Origin: Pseudorasbora parva
Taxonomy: Eukaryota > Chordata > Actinopteri > Cypriniformes > Gobionidae
NCBI RefSeq assembly: GCF_024679245.1
Contig: NC_090184.1
Span: forward strand, 9,433,547-9,497,546
Reading direction: 5' to 3'
Length of the DNA stretch: 64,000 nucleotides
Below the pieces are notes generated by a model. The model saw only the letters and a list, made by a program, of their open reading frames with translations. It ran no database searches and was not told where the DNA came from. Position numbers and translations under genes: made by a program. Every line of letters begins with the position of its first letter. The first letter of the stretch is position 1. Below, piece after piece: positions 1-12,309 of the stretch.

Positions 1-819
1 TGTTAAATCTAAGAGGAGTTAGTCATTCTTCATCGTCTTGTTAGGTCTGTCCTCCTCTCTCTCCATCCGACAAGCCGGCCGCTCACCTTTAACCTCCACT
101 CCACTACTCATTCTGTCCATTTTCTGTTATGTCCAGAGAAGCTACAGCTGGGGTGAGTCTTCAGAAAAAAACTGAGTTTGCCCCAGGCCACACTCCATCA
201 CTTCAAACAGTAGAACAGCTACATCCTTTTGCTTTAATATGTCATATGTTATTTCTGAACCTGCAAAATGTAAGGGTGCGGCAATATAGATATTCTTGCT
301 AATAGGCAGATTATTATTTTTATGTTGTGGACGACAATGGCTGATATTATAAATCTAAATAAAAAATGGTTACATTCGTTTTCAATATCAGGCAATCCCA
401 TTTGCATTATGAACCAGCTGAATAATTTAAGAAGAAAGCATTAATATTGGCTAATGCTGATATGTATTCCGTGTGTGGAAAAATACAACCAAAATAATAA
501 ATATGGGTAATGAAATGTACTATTTTTTTCTGAAGTCCACAATTAAATATTCAAAAGCAATACATTAAGAAATAGAATTTCCAATATCCAATAAAAAATA
601 AATAAATAAATAAAATAGAATGTTATATCCAGTATCCGACATGGCTGGACATTAAATTCTGTATCAACTGATCAGGGTTTATTAGTTTTAACTAAAACTA
701 AAATCATAAAACACATTTTCATTACTTGAATTAAATAAAGTAATAATAAACTTAAATAAAATAAAATATCTAAAACATGTTTAGTTTGTTAAAATATTAA
801 AATAACTTATAATACCCAT

Positions 820-990
<171 letters not shown>

Positions 991-1117
991 CTAATTAAAA
1001 ATGGAAAACAAATTTTACCTGAAACTAAAATTAAAACCGAAAATGATGAAATGACATCCAATTCCAAATCTAAACAAAAAATAATAGTAAAAAATTAAAT
1101 GACATGGTGACTGATGC

Positions 1118-1198
<81 letters not shown>
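1118..1198. repeat. (AAT)n microsatellite
   Basis: About 80 bp of pure AAT/TAA triplets. Similar but shorter AAT tracts lie at about 7465-7512 and 51765-51792. Confidence 0.96.
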
Positions 1199-1200
<2 letters not shown>

Positions 1201-1379
1201 TGGTCTCTTATACACTGTACTTTCTTAAATTGCTTATTACATTGCTTCTAAGACTTCGGGCGTGCATTTCTAAAAATAAACAGAAGACAGAAGAAAGTGA
1301 TAAAATAGAGGCTGTTCTATCAGTCCATTTCCACAGCCCTCCCCTCCCCTCCTGTCCTTGTACCTTGATTCCTGTTTAA

Positions 1380-2110
1380 TATAGAGACTGATGAGCCCAA
1401 TTTGGCTGCGTTTCTCCCACTGCTGGATGATTAATAGTGCTGTAAGGCAGCATCGGGGAGCTGTCCTCTCCTTCGGCCCTCTCGTCATGGTGATAGCTCT
1501 ACCCCGCGCCCTGAATTGATGACAGAGGCTGGCCATTTGCAAATCAAATGGAGAGAGGCTGACTGTAACTCTGACACCTCCATGTCCCCTCTCTTTCTCT
1601 CGGTCTCTCTCTCCCTCGCTCGTCCGCCCTCTCGTTACTCCCTATTTCACTTATTTGTTAAGTGTCTCTCCCATTTGTTATGCAAATGAGACGGGTGAGA
1701 GCCAGGGGTGCGACATCATCTCCAAAGCATGATAAATATTTGATCAGGCGTAATGGAAATTGTCAAGCCCGTCTAATTGTGTCACACATTATCTGAAGGG
1801 AAGTAGCAAATTTGGACGTAGCCTTTGATCTGCCTCTCTCAGGCAGCACAAACGCTCATTTGCTTTCTCTTTTTCTCCCTCCATTCGCCATGTGCTCCTC
1901 GCCTCTCTGCTCATTTCATACTAGCAGAAAGCCACAGCTGAAAGTCTCTCGCAGAATCACACGAGCAAGAGCAGTCGTGTCATTGAAATCTCCCATTCCT
2001 GTGTATTTACCCCCGGTGTCCCACACCAGCACACCACTCGGGCCCTTTTTTCTTTCCTTTGTGTTGCGCGTTGCATTCTTTGCACTTCTGTTTTTTCCTG
2101 TTTGAGGAAA
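1380..2110. other. Low-repeat block with POU/SOX motifs, candidate enhancer
   Basis: This block lacks recognised transposon sequence and is less AT-rich than its surroundings. It contains an octamer palindrome ATTTGCAAAT near 1535-1544 and, at 1671-1690, CCATTTGTTATGCAAATGAG, in which a SOX-like TTTGTT directly abuts the POU octamer ATGCAAAT. Homeodomain cores (GATTAAT, CTAATTG) are also present. Enhancer function is inference from base composition and motif clustering; conservation could not be tested. Confidence 0.4.
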
Positions 2111-2274
2111 TACTGGCTGGTTAGCCTCTCTCTTGTGTTTTCTGACTATAATGTTCAACGTAAATCAATCAATACATGAATAAATATGGTTTGTTGTAGA
2201 TTAATGGAGTGTATTTTACAAGAAAGTACTCTTTCAGTCTTTCTCCTTCAGAATTTTACATTAAGTTAATTATG

Positions 2275-2778
2275 TGTGACCCTGGACCACAAAACCAGTC
2301 ATACAGTGTAAAAAATGCTGGGTTAAAAACAACCCAAGATGGGTTAAAAATGGACAAACCCAGAAATTGGGCTGTTTGAACCCAGTGAATTGACCCATTC
2401 AAACAACCCAATTTCTGGTTTTGTCCATTTTCAATGGACTTGGATTGTTTTTAACCCAGCATTTTTAGAGTGTTTGGGTCAATTTTTTAAAAGTAAGATT
2501 GATATTGAGATGAATAATAAGCTTTCCATTGATGTACGGTTTGCAATATTTGGCTGAGATACAACTATTTGAAAATCTGGAATCTGATTTTTTTTTTGTT
2601 TTTTTTTGTTGAGAAAATCACTTTTAACCCTCAGGAGTCCTTAAGTCCTTAGCAACGCATATTACATTTCTGATATATTTACTGTAGGAAATTTACAAAA
2701 TAGCATACAATGTATTAGTGACTATTGCCACAAATATACCCGTGGTGCTTATGACTGTTTTTTTGGTCAAGGGTCACA
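2275..2778. mobile_element. Non-autonomous DNA transposon with terminal inverted repeats, interrupted by another element
   Basis: The left end TGTGACCCTGGACCACAAAA matches, inverted, the right end TTTTTTTGGTCAAGGGTCACA with a few differences. Inner sequence (AAGCTTTCCATTGATGTA, GCTGAGATACAACTATTTGA) is typical of an abundant zebrafish/cyprinid DNA element that I recognise by sight but cannot name with certainty. It has no coding capacity. A second element sits inside it at about 2304-2473. Confidence 0.75.
2304..2473. mobile_element. Fold-back MITE nested in the 2275-2778 element
   Basis: Almost the whole insert is an imperfect palindrome. The left arm starts AGTGTAAAAAATGCTGGGTT and runs through ATGGACAAACCCAGAAATTGGG; the right arm is its reverse complement and ends AACCCAGCATTTTTAGAGTGT. 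Removing it rejoins CCAGTCATA with GGGTCAATTTTTT, the expected continuation of the host element. The target duplication is not clear. Confidence 0.7.
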
Positions 2779-3039
2779 TTTGTGAAATTTAATAAAAAGT
2801 AAATCCTACACCATTTAAAAAAAAAATATTCTTCAGTCTATTACGTACTATCAATAACATATATCTAAAATTGTTAAAGTTGTTATATAAAATGCATATG
2901 CTTTTGTATTACTTGATTCTGATTGGTCAACCACAGCAATGCACTAAACAACACTTGAGGGTTGGCACACATTTGTTCGAATGGCATATTTTCTGAGAAC
3001 CAACATTCTGCAGCTGTATTTGGTGACACTTTATTACAC

Positions 3040-3500
3040 TGTCATTGTTACTTATGTAACATGTAGTTGCTAACTACACTGCATTTTTTTAAATTGCTCA
3101 TTTAAAATGAGCTAAAGCAACACAATTGCTATACATTTTGTCCAAACTTAATTTGACTGTGTTCAATCCAGTTAAATATAAGTCAAATTGAAGTCCAACT
3201 TAATCTGTTTGTGTTGTGTTACACAAATGATTTGTGTTGAATGAACTAAAACTGGGCGGGGCTTGTAAGTTCCCAGCATGCTTAATGCATTCATACATAT
3301 GGATAAATAAAGAGAAAGTAAATGTTGTTATTTTATATGTAATTTTATATTTTTTTTATTATTATTTTTGAGAAAGATAAGAAAGGCTGTACTTAAAAGG
3401 GCATCATTCCGGGATGTTGAAGTTAACGCAATTGATTCATGTGGGACCGATGTACACAATTAAATAATCTAAATCCAACGCACTTTTCTTCAGTGTATAA
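3040..3500. repeat. Degenerate dispersed repeat
   Basis: AT-rich sequence with phrases (CAACTTAATC, CCCAGCATGC, CTTCAGTGTA) shared with the elements near 18.9-19.3 and 21.0-21.8 kb. Ends are not definable by eye. Confidence 0.3.
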
Positions 3501-4139
3501 ATGATGCATAATTATATGGGACTAACCCTAAACCAAACTCTAATCCTAGCCATATAAGTGAATGTTACTTAATATTACTCAGTACTTAAATGGATAACGT
3601 GTAACAGACACCTTAAAATAAAGCATAACCTAGCATTTTACAAGGCATTAAGGTGTTTCTAATATTCAGTATCTTGCATTCAGTTTTTTTTCCTCCATGT
3701 CATGTGACAGCAGTCGACGTCTGAAACCTAAAATCTATTAAAAACTGAAGAATTGATCTATTGAATCTACTGAAAACTGATTAAAAATGAGAATATCAAA
3801 GCAATCAAGAAGGCCAACACAATAAAAAGACTGAAGACATTTACATGCAACACAACAACATACGGTGTATTTAATAAACTCTTCAAGTTAACGTGTATTA
3901 AAATAATATGTTCAGATAATGTATTAATAACAAAGATGGCCGTTTTGTGTTATGGCAAAGTCACAGATGTGCTGATTGTCAGAACAACAGCACTCTGCAG
4001 TTTACCATGATTGGTTGTTTTAAGCAAATCCGCGTTACTTTTGCTGTTCTATTTTAAACTTCACTGCCATACATAGCAAGTGGGCTAAAAACTGCCACAT
4101 GATGTCACAATTTTTTGTTAAAAACAGACTCCAAACTGG

Positions 4140-4850
4140 AACATACTCAGCGAGAAGGCACTCTAGAGGCAGGCGCAGTGCTGTTGATGCCTCTGGCTCC
4201 AGTTAATGGCCTGGGTTGTATGTGCTGAATGCACTTTGTGGCAGTAAAGGTTGTGGATTCTGCGCATCTGGCTCTTGTGTTACTTTCTTTGCTCGTCTTC
4301 CGCATGGCTCGGAGGCACGGTAGTGAGCTACCTGCTGAATCTCAGGAGACCGGTGGGATATTTATTCAGCCTGCGTCCACTCTGACCTCCCGTGCTTCCC
4401 CCAGCAATGGGATGTCTAGTCAGACCGCCGAAACGAAATTTGCGGAGGTACCGCGGGGAGCGGCAAAGAGCTCTGAGCGCCACTGTCTGACTCATGACAA
4501 ATAGTTGCTCTGCGCCGCTTCGTCCCCGGAGAGGGACACCTTATTTAGGATGTCACGCAGTGAGCAGAGGCAGAGATAACAGAGACAAAGCAGGGGGGTC
4601 AGCTCAGATTACCTAGGAGACCACCTCCGTTAAAGGGTGCCATTTGTTCCCAAATCGACCTGACGACCCCCCTAATTACCAGCCAATTATCTGGAATTCG
4701 CTGCGATTCGCTGCCGCTTTAAACAGGAAAATTGCCTTTCATTCTCCAACTGCTCACCGCGTCCCACCTCTGTGTTACCGCACGTGTACCACATTCTCAG
4801 GTACGAGGCGTTATTTATGTGAGCAAAAACCAGCGTGCTGCTAATGAAGT
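4140..4850. other. Low-repeat, GC-richer block, candidate regulatory element
   Basis: About 700 bp without recognised repeat sequence, richer in G+C than the flanks. It includes a TGACTCATGA AP-1-like site near 4488-4497, CAATTATC and CTAATTACC homeodomain-type cores near 4668-4690, and a GCACGTGT E-box near 4780. Open frames here lack recognisable domains. Function is inferred only from texture. Confidence 0.35.
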
Positions 4851-5069
4851 CACATGCTCTGATGAATGTTAATTAAGTCAAGAAACACGTTGCATCATTA
4901 AGCATGTTGGACATAGTAGAGTGTGTTATTAAGAGGCTGTCCTAGTTAGCTTACCGTGAGGCCTGACCTCGGTAGTATTACATTTTAAACAAAACATTAT
5001 TTAAAAAAAAGTGACATTGGACTATGGAAATGCGACATTAACTCATGCATCTTCTGTCCTTGGATAACC

Positions 5070-5101
5070 CCCCCCCCCCCCCCACACACACACACACACA
5101 C
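5070..5101. repeat. Poly-C run followed by (AC)n
   Basis: About 14 C residues followed by a short CA tract. This is a low-complexity site prone to sequencing error. Confidence 0.9.
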
Positions 5102-5249
5102 TTATTTAACAGGGTGTAATAAAGGCGTGGCTTTATATTTATTGTTTCCAAACCGATCGTTACCAAATGAAAAGTTTACTATTTTATGAGCCAACGATCT
5201 GAGCACATGGTCTGAAGCGCACTTAGGTCCGAATCAACTTATGCTAGTT

Positions 5250-6628
5250 TAAAGGCCCACTGAAGTGCTTTGAAATGCGCCGCTTTATTCAATGTGTTAA
5301 CGTGATTTCCCCTGAAATGGCTCCAGCTGTTTGCATCTCCTCCCCTTTTTTAAAACAGCTTATAGCGTTTCAGGTGTCAGTTTGAGTAGAGCGGACCTTT
5401 CTGTTTGGTAAAGCCAGTTTCCTCTAACACTGCTTATCATCATAATCTCCTTCATATCGCTTTGAAATGCAGCATTCTGTGCAGAATTCAAATGGGTCCG
5501 ATATATTTTTTGGTCGCGCGGACTCGAGCATATAATCCGCGCTGCGCTCTCGTGTCTGTAGTCTAAATTTAGACAAGAGGTGTGTGTGCGCTGCTGCGGT
5601 GCGTGAAACTAGCGTGAAAAGAGACTTCATTTGCCTCAACTGAAAGCATATTTACACTGAATCGTTTCTTATCACATATATAGTGTGCTCTGTGCCGTTC
5701 ACCATGTAGAAATTAGTAAATGTGTGTTAACAACTCCTGACCGATTTCAGCCGCCGCTTCAGCAGAGTAGGGGGCGGGCTTTAGATTCTAGACAGCATTT
5801 TGATTGGACAGAAGATTTGACGAGAAGGTGAAGTCTGCGATGATGTCACCAAAATCTGAGATTCGTTTTAAAGGAAGTGAGAGACTGCACTATGTTAAAT
5901 AGAATTAAAGGTGCACTATGTAGTATTTTTGCAGTAAAATATCCAAAAACCAGTGTTATATATTTTGTTCAGTTGAGTACCTACAATATCCCAAATGTTT
6001 CCAACTATTTGTAAATTGTGAGAAAATTGCTATTTTAACCAAGGACCGGGACGTTTCAGCATAGCGTTTGAGCGAGTCGCCTGTCGATCGCGTCATATCT
6101 ACGTTTCTCTCGGTTTTATTCTGCAGAAGCGCTTTACTCTTAGCAGTGTGAACATGTCACAGCAGCGCCGAGCGAACACACAGAGTAACGTCATAACATA
6201 ATTTTAAACACACTTAAATGTATCTAATATGATAAACAGAGCTGCATTACCTCATAATCATAACCGGAAAAGCGGAAGTGCGCGCCCCGACGACTGTGTC
6301 CCGTCCCGTCCCGTCCCGTCATAATAAATGTCCCAGTGCTCGCGAGCCATGTGTTTGTATAACAATCGCTCCAGCGGCTGTGCTCAGCTCCACAACACTC
6401 ACTCCTGCTCTGCTTCACACTACAGTAACGTTAATAACCGCATCCATGAACGTGATTTCTGCCCGTGTCCTTTTTTCCACCGGCTGTGAGGTGAAGACCA
6501 CATGTCCCAAGATGCTGCGCTCACACTTGGCGTCATCAAACTACACTTTTGTTTTGAATAGGCGCCCTCCAGTGAACGGAAAGTTGCATAGTGCACCTTT
6601 AATCAACTCATTCAAAGCCCACCTTTAA
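5250..6628. mobile_element. Probable DNA-transposon remnant hosting a TTAA-flanked insertion
   Basis: The start TTTAAAGGCCCACTGAAGTG and following sequence (AATGCGCCGCTTTATTCAATG) match a cyprinid repeat I recognise. The stretch at 6603-6628 (AACTCATTCAAAGCCCACC) may be its far side after the nested element at 5909-6598. Terminal repeats of the outer copy do not pair cleanly, so its limits are tentative. Confidence 0.45.
5909..6598. mobile_element. TTAA-flanked non-autonomous element (piggyBac/Kolobok-like)
   Basis: TTAA lies immediately on both sides (5905-5908 and 6599-6602). The termini AGGTGCACTATGTA and TGCATAGTGCACCT are inverted repeats matching at 13 of 14 positions. TTAA targets are characteristic of piggyBac and Kolobok superfamilies. 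The interior (including a CCCGT tandem at about 6299-6319) has no transposase. Confidence 0.75.
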
Positions 6629-6954
6629 ATTAAGGACAAATATAGTAATACAATTTATTTTTATATATTTTTTTGTACATCTATAACAGCCAAATACAAT
6701 TTAGCTTTACTATGCAAAAACATATTTGACCACATATTTGTCCACCACTGACCAATCACAATCAAGTATTCTAGACCGCCGGTGTAATAAGCAAATTTAT
6801 AGACCGATATAGCAAATTACTTTGAAGGTGCGATTTCTTTGCCACTAGCAGCACGAGTCGGAATTTTAATTTTATTAACCTTTATTGCATTTGTATTGAA
6901 TAATTAAGGTCAGGATATTTTACTGACCATCAAATATTGACCATGTGCACAATG

Positions 6955-7255
6955 CCGTCTCTAGCGGTTAGCGGTGTAGGTCCCTCGTTCCTCTGGCTAC
7001 ACATCGGTGAAGGAGGTCAGGCCCCCTTTCCCAGAATTCTTAGAGTCAAGCCCATTGTTTGTCAGCCGTGCGTATAGCATTGTGCTATGACTGATTGTCG
7101 CCTGAGCAGGTTCTCAGCTCTGTTCTGCAGGAGAACCGGCCGCATTGTTCTTCAATGCACTTGTTACCATTTACTCTACTGCCACATCTGTTTTCCTGCT
7201 TCCTTCCCACGGCACAACATGATGACTTCCTTCAGACCTGTTATTCTGCTCTGCG
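6955..7255. other. Low-repeat block, candidate regulatory element
   Basis: About 300 bp of G+C-balanced, non-repetitive sequence (from GCCGTCTCTAGCGGTTAGCG to the AACATGATGACTTCCTTCAG region). The open frame at 7087-7383 has no recognisable domain. This may be a conserved non-coding element; untested. Confidence 0.25.
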
Positions 7256-7465
7256 TGAAATATAGTGAAAATGAGAATGGATTGACAGATTTATTGATTA
7301 GCGGGTTTTTTTTTCTTTCTAAAGAGTGTTATACTATTATAGGTATGGAAAGCATTATTTTATTTGTAATATTTTATAATTAATTGTGTGTGGTGGCCTT
7401 CTGAAATGAGGAGCATTGCACTGTCTGCATTTTTTTTCAGCTACATTTCCATTTATATTATGTGA

Positions 7466-7515
<50 letters not shown>

Positions 7516-7649
7516 CAATCATATATTAGTATTAATTTAATGTTTAAATGATCATTTTGAAGTCATTTGAAACTATTTAAAATATTTAAACATTTAAACA
7601 AATGTAAAAATCTTTAATTAAGACAGAACTCAAATTCAAAAACTGAGTG

Positions 7650-7950
7650 TACAAAAGGGATTGTCCAAAAAAAGTTTTGTCATAATTTACTCTCCCTCAA
7701 GTTGTTCCAAACCTTTATGAGTTTTGTTCTTGTGTTAAATGTCGGTAACCAGACAGTTGACGGCACCCATTGACTTCCATAGTATTTTATTTGCTACTAC
7801 GGAATTAAATATCTACCATTAAGTGTCTGGTTACCGACATTCTTCAAAATATCTTCTTTTGTGTTCAACAAAACAACGGAACGGGTTTGGAACAACAAGC
7901 AAGTAATGTCAAAAATAACATTTTTGGGTTAACTATCCATTTAAGTTGTT
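7650..7950. mobile_element. Palindromic MITE ('ACTCACCCTCAAGTTGTTCCAAACC' type, degenerate)
   Basis: The left half reads CTCAAGTTGTTCCAAACC, then GTCGGTAACCAGACAGTTGA and CCATTGACTTCCATAGTA. The right half holds the inverted counterparts GTCTGGTTACCGACATTCTTC and GGGTTTGGAACAACAAGC. It ends TTTTTGGGTTAACTATCC. This pattern is a very common fold-back element in zebrafish-like genomes. It has no coding capacity. Confidence 0.7.
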
Positions 7951-8239
7951 TATTTCGATCTAGTCTCTCCACCAATTTGTCCCGTTCATTTGGATCTACT
8001 GGCATCATAGGTTGACATTATCACATTGATGTGCCAAATCTGTCTCAAATCAGCATTGTGGAGGCATCGCTTCCTCTTACTTTTCTTTTTGACCAGTATT
8101 TTCTGTCAGCTCCCTCACGCCATGCCACGCTAAGTGAGAACACAATAAGCTCAAGGAAGGAAAAAAAAAACATACACTGCCTTCCTCAGAAACTTTTGGA
8201 CAGTGTCACTTTAAGAGAATTTTTTGTTTCATAACAAGT

Positions 8240-8480
8240 TGTCACTTTTATTTATATAGCGCTTTATACAATACAGGTTGTTTCAAAGGAAAATAATGAT
8301 CAGTGATGCAAACAGAGTTCAATTCTGCTGTAACGCAAGACAATAGCGTCATTATTCAGCTGAAGTCCGATCGGTGCTGATTCAGTTTGGTTCAAGAAAA
8401 GTTCAGCAATTACGGAATGAGTTTAGTTGAGATATGAAGCAGCTCTGCAGAAAACAATGATGGCACCACTGACCAATCAC
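8240..8480. repeat. Diverged copy of the 'TTTATTTATATAGCGCTTT' family
   Basis: It begins TCACTTTTATTTATATAGCG and carries CAGGTTGTTTCAAA, the same opening as the better copies near 41.6, 53.6, 55.7 and 61.2 kb. Downstream it diverges from them. Confidence 0.5.
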
Positions 8481-8529
8481 AATGCGGGACTCTAGAGCAC
8501 TGGTGCAATAAGCAATATATTTATTCTGG

Positions 8530-8755
8530 TGTTTTTTTCACTATGTGCAAATAGTGATAGATGCTATTTACACCAAGTGTAAATAGCAACTAGATTTACA
8601 CTAATTGAAAATAACATAGGTGATATTTAAACTAAGTGCAAATAGCTGTAGATGATATTTACTAAGTGAAAATAGTGATATATTATAACAGCATGTAAAA
8701 GTAGTTATTTGCAATATGTGTAAATAGTAATTAGATGATATTTATACTTTATTTT
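8530..8755. repeat. Degenerate minisatellite of 'ACTAAGTGCAAATAG' units
   Basis: Five to six imperfect units of about 40 bp, each built around A(C/T)(C/T)AAGTG.AAATAG followed by GATGATATTT. Units differ by substitutions and small indels. Confidence 0.65.
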
Positions 8756-8898
8756 GACAGATACATACTATTTGCACCTCAGTAATGTTGTACATAAACA
8801 GCATACAATAATAATAAAGTGTAAATTATTATTTTTATTAAAATAATTAAATGGATGCAGCCTTAATGGGACAATAAAAGGCCTCCCTATACATATCT

Positions 8899-9000
8899 CA
8901 TAATGCTTTTATTAATATTCAACATTTCTCATTTTTTTATTAATATTCAACATATCTCATAATCCTACCCAATGCTTTTATTAATATTCAACATTTCATT
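8899..9000. repeat. Three-copy tandem of 'TTTTATTAATATTCAACAT'
   Basis: TTATTAATATTCAACAT recurs three times with spacing of roughly 32-50 bp, twice preceded by AATGCTTT and twice followed by TCTCAT. This looks like a small local tandem duplication. Confidence 0.7.
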
Positions 9001-9027
9001 AGGTACTTTATTTCCATTTTTATAACA

Positions 9028-9170
9028 TTATTTTTTTTTTTTTTTTATTTAAAGTAAATGCCTTTTCGAGTGATAGGAAAAGAGAGAAAGGTGGATTTGA
9101 ACCCAGGTCGATCGCATCAAAACCTAGCTCTTTAAGCCTTATGCTTTACTGACTACACCACTAAAAAAAA
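9028..9170 (-). mobile_element. tRNA-derived SINE-like element
   Basis: Read on the minus strand it starts TAGTGGTGTAGTCAGTAAAG (A-box-like), then about 50 bp later has GGTTCAAATCC (plus strand 9093-9103), a good RNA polymerase III B box. It ends in an A-rich tail (the T run at 9031-9046). No aminoacyl-stem pairing consistent with a functional tRNA was seen, so a SINE head fits better than a tRNA gene. The family name is not assigned. Confidence 0.55.
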
Positions 9171-9853
9171 TGTAATATGTCTGTTTTCTTTTTTCTTTTT
9201 TTATCTTGTTTTTCCAAAACAGGCAGTTTTAGGCCGGGCTTGTTGTAAATAGACACTTTTTTTCTCCACTTTTTTTTCTCCACTGCCATTCATTTTCTCA
9301 TCCAAAAGGTTTTTGAAGAATCACTTCCTCCCTTTCCTCCTCAGACCAAATGGCCCCGGGTTTCATAGAATTTTGTTGAAATTCCTGCTGTTCAAAACTA
9401 TCCACTGCAATCACTTTAAGAGATATTATTTCTTTCAACTGCTTCATTTCTCCGGTGAAGCTTTCATTAAGGATATAAACGCTCGAGCAAATTAGGTTGA
9501 GATCTCTCTCACTTCAGCTCTGATGTGATGTGTTGTACGTTTCATCACTCTCGATGACCGGACTGACCATGTAGGCCTTCATCAGCAATAGAGGATCATA
9601 TTTACGTTAGTGAGTTCTGACATTCAGAGAAGTTTCCCTGGCTTATGTTTAAGTGGGCTTGAACATAAGTAGATTGACCCCTGCTCGCAACAGAACCAAA
9701 TAAATGCACTTTAAAAAAAAAAAAGGCCTAATCAAACCTGACATCTTCTTCATTTAGTGGTCTTTCTTTTGCACCAAGAAAGTTCGGATCACAGATTAGA
9801 AGTGCCATATAAATGCTTTGAAGGGAAAAGGCTATACTGTACTGAAATTTCTG

Positions 9854-10240
9854 TACACTGTAAAAAATAAATTTTAAAAAAAGTTACCTGGTTGCCTTAA
9901 AATGTTGAGTTCCTTGAAATAAAAAAAAATGAGTTAATACAATGAACATTTTTAAGAATCGACAACCTTTATAGAAATATTATTAAAAGATTTTGCAAGC
10001 ATATTGGGTAATTGTGTGTTTTATTTGTGATGACACGTGAAACATGCCAAATGTGCTATTTTCATGATTTATCTATTTTTTTTATGTCGTTCAGATATAA
10101 TAATATTTCAAGTTTCTATTTATTAAACCAATTTCCTTCATTGTATTAACTAATTTTTTTTAATTTCAATAAACTCAAAAATGTAAGGCAACCAGGTCCC
10201 TACTTTTTAAGTTAAACCAACAATATTTTTTTACAGTGTA
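9854..10240. mobile_element. MITE with TACACTGTAAAAAA terminal inverted repeats
   Basis: The ends TACACTGTAAAAAA and TTTTTTACAGTGTA are perfect 14-bp inverted repeats. The interior (TTACCTGGTTGCCTTAAAAT, GGGTAATTGTGTGTTTTATT) is closely matched, in reverse orientation, by 25216-25580. It has no coding capacity. Confidence 0.8.
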
Positions 10241-10840
10241 GTACCCAAAACCTGTTATCACTTAATGTTAAAGGATTTACATTAGGATAGTATTAACATT
10301 TCTATTGTAAAAATATAAGATTTTACAATTGTATCATACAACAAAAAATAGTATGCAGATTGAATTCATTTCTAAATCAACATTGTGCCCCTATACTGGG
10401 CATGATGTTGATTTATGCCATACTGGCATTCAAAAGATAACAATAAACTGTGCAAGATTTAAGTTTTAACGTGTTTTCCTTTCACATAGTGATTTGATTC
10501 AAGCTCAGCTGGGTCTCTGTCATTTATCCGACATATGGGCAGTTTAATGAAGAAAGCCTGTTTCTTATATCTCATCGGAGAGTGTTTATCTCCTCCTGTG
10601 TGACATTTCTTGTAGTTGCTTTTCCATGTAGTGGTCATTTCTCAGTAAATGTCATTCTCAGCTGAGGTAGTGATTTATGATTGTCAGGAAAGGTAAGATG
10701 GTAGCTGGTAAGATGTTCTGACTGGAGTATGAGCATACTGCTCTCTGCATAGGTTACTGTGCAGTGTACACTGCATACTTAAATTACTAACATACAAAAA
10801 TATGCAACATGCATTGATGGAATGATTAACTCTCAAATTG

Positions 10841-12115
10841 ATTATCCGCGAAAAACAAACTTTTATTTTGGATGTGATTAATCGCGATTAATCGATTTGA
10901 CAGCACTAAAAAGAATATACTTTCAATAGAATTGAATGTTTTTGAATACTTTATTGTGTGTTATTCATAATTACATGAAAATATATTATGGTTAAAATTG
11001 TATTAACCCTTTAACTGTCACCCCCGTTTTTGAGAATAGTCATGAAAATGCACTATCCAAACTTAAAAGGCTGTAATTCAAGAATGGTTTGGAATATAGA
11101 CTTAAGTTTGGTCTTGATTTAAAGAAGACAATCAGCAGATTATTACTGAGGTTAAAGCATTTCAAAATATGAAAGAATGAAAAAGTTATGGAAGTTTAAA
11201 TTTACTGAAAATGAAAAATACAGTACTAAATATTTTTTATTTTATATAAAATATATATTTTACAAAAAATGTTTTACTCTAAAATTACTATAAAATCAAA
11301 GGCATATATCTAACCAAGTTGTGTTCCAAATTTGAAGTTGATATCACAAAAATTGAAGTCCCCATGAGATTTTGTTTAGGCGCTGTACCAAAAATAGCCA
11401 CCGGGTGTCATTCAATTTCCATTGATTGTTTTTTTGATGCATTTTCCTGTAAATTTCTGTCCAAATATCACTTCCATCATAAAACAGTCACCACATATGG
11501 AACCTTGAGACTCAGACCTTTCCAATGATATGTGTTTTGTCAAGATTAGAAAAGATTTTGATTATAAAGTAGTTAAAATACATTTCGTAATATGAAACAT
11601 GACACTGCCCACTAGGGGAGGAACCCGCTAGAAGAAATTAGAGTACCGTTTCCATGGTAACGCAACGTCTGATTTCAAAACGGTTTTCACAGGATGAATT
11701 TTGAGTTCGTAAGCTTTCGAAAGATACCTAATTTATGATAATTACTAAAATATATGATACGAAAAAAAGGCAATCAAAAAAAAGAGCGCCAAGCGTCCCT
11801 TGACCCACTCATGTTAAATGACTTAAATATGGTTAAATTGTACTGCCGAGTGCATTGACAATATTGGAAACTAAAATATACTTTAATGTAATTTCTATTG
11901 AAACTTGCATGCCATGTTTCCTTTGAAAGTATTTTGTTTTAGTGCTGTCAAATCGATTAATCACGATTAATCGCATCCCAAAAAAAGTTTGTTTACATAA
12001 TAAATGTGTGTGTACTGTGTATAAATATTATGTATGAATAAACACACATGCATTATATTAATATATATAAATGCAAATATTTCTTAAAAATATATAAATG
12101 AGGGTAATTACACAT
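10841..12115. repeat. Repeat-rich stretch bounded by inverted 'ATTAATCGCGATTAAT' modules
   Basis: A module reading TGATTAATCGCGATTAATCG then TTTGACAGCACT lies at about 10877-10909, and its inverted counterpart (AGTGCTGTCAAATCGATTAA) starts at about 11941. The same module is tandemly repeated at 15.0-15.5 kb. Sequence between them (TAACCCTTTAACTGTCACCC) appears to be another unnamed repeat. Whether the two modules are ends of one element is unclear. Confidence 0.45.
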
Positions 12116-12309
12116 TTATAATGATGAAGTTGCAATTTAATAATACATTAACATACATATTAAATAGCACAATGCAGTTTAAAATATAACCAAGTACTTT
12201 AGATGTGCTTTAGTATAAATTGGACATTACGTTACAAAGTACGTTTTTTTTTATTATTTTGTTTATTGTACTTGGTGATTACAGCGTACTCTTTTAAAGT
12301 ACATTTTAT

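Noticed and set aside
9028..9170. A tRNA gene on the minus strand
   Set aside because: The B box is good, but the A box is weak, no aminoacyl stem pairing was seen and a poly(A) tail follows; a SINE fits better.
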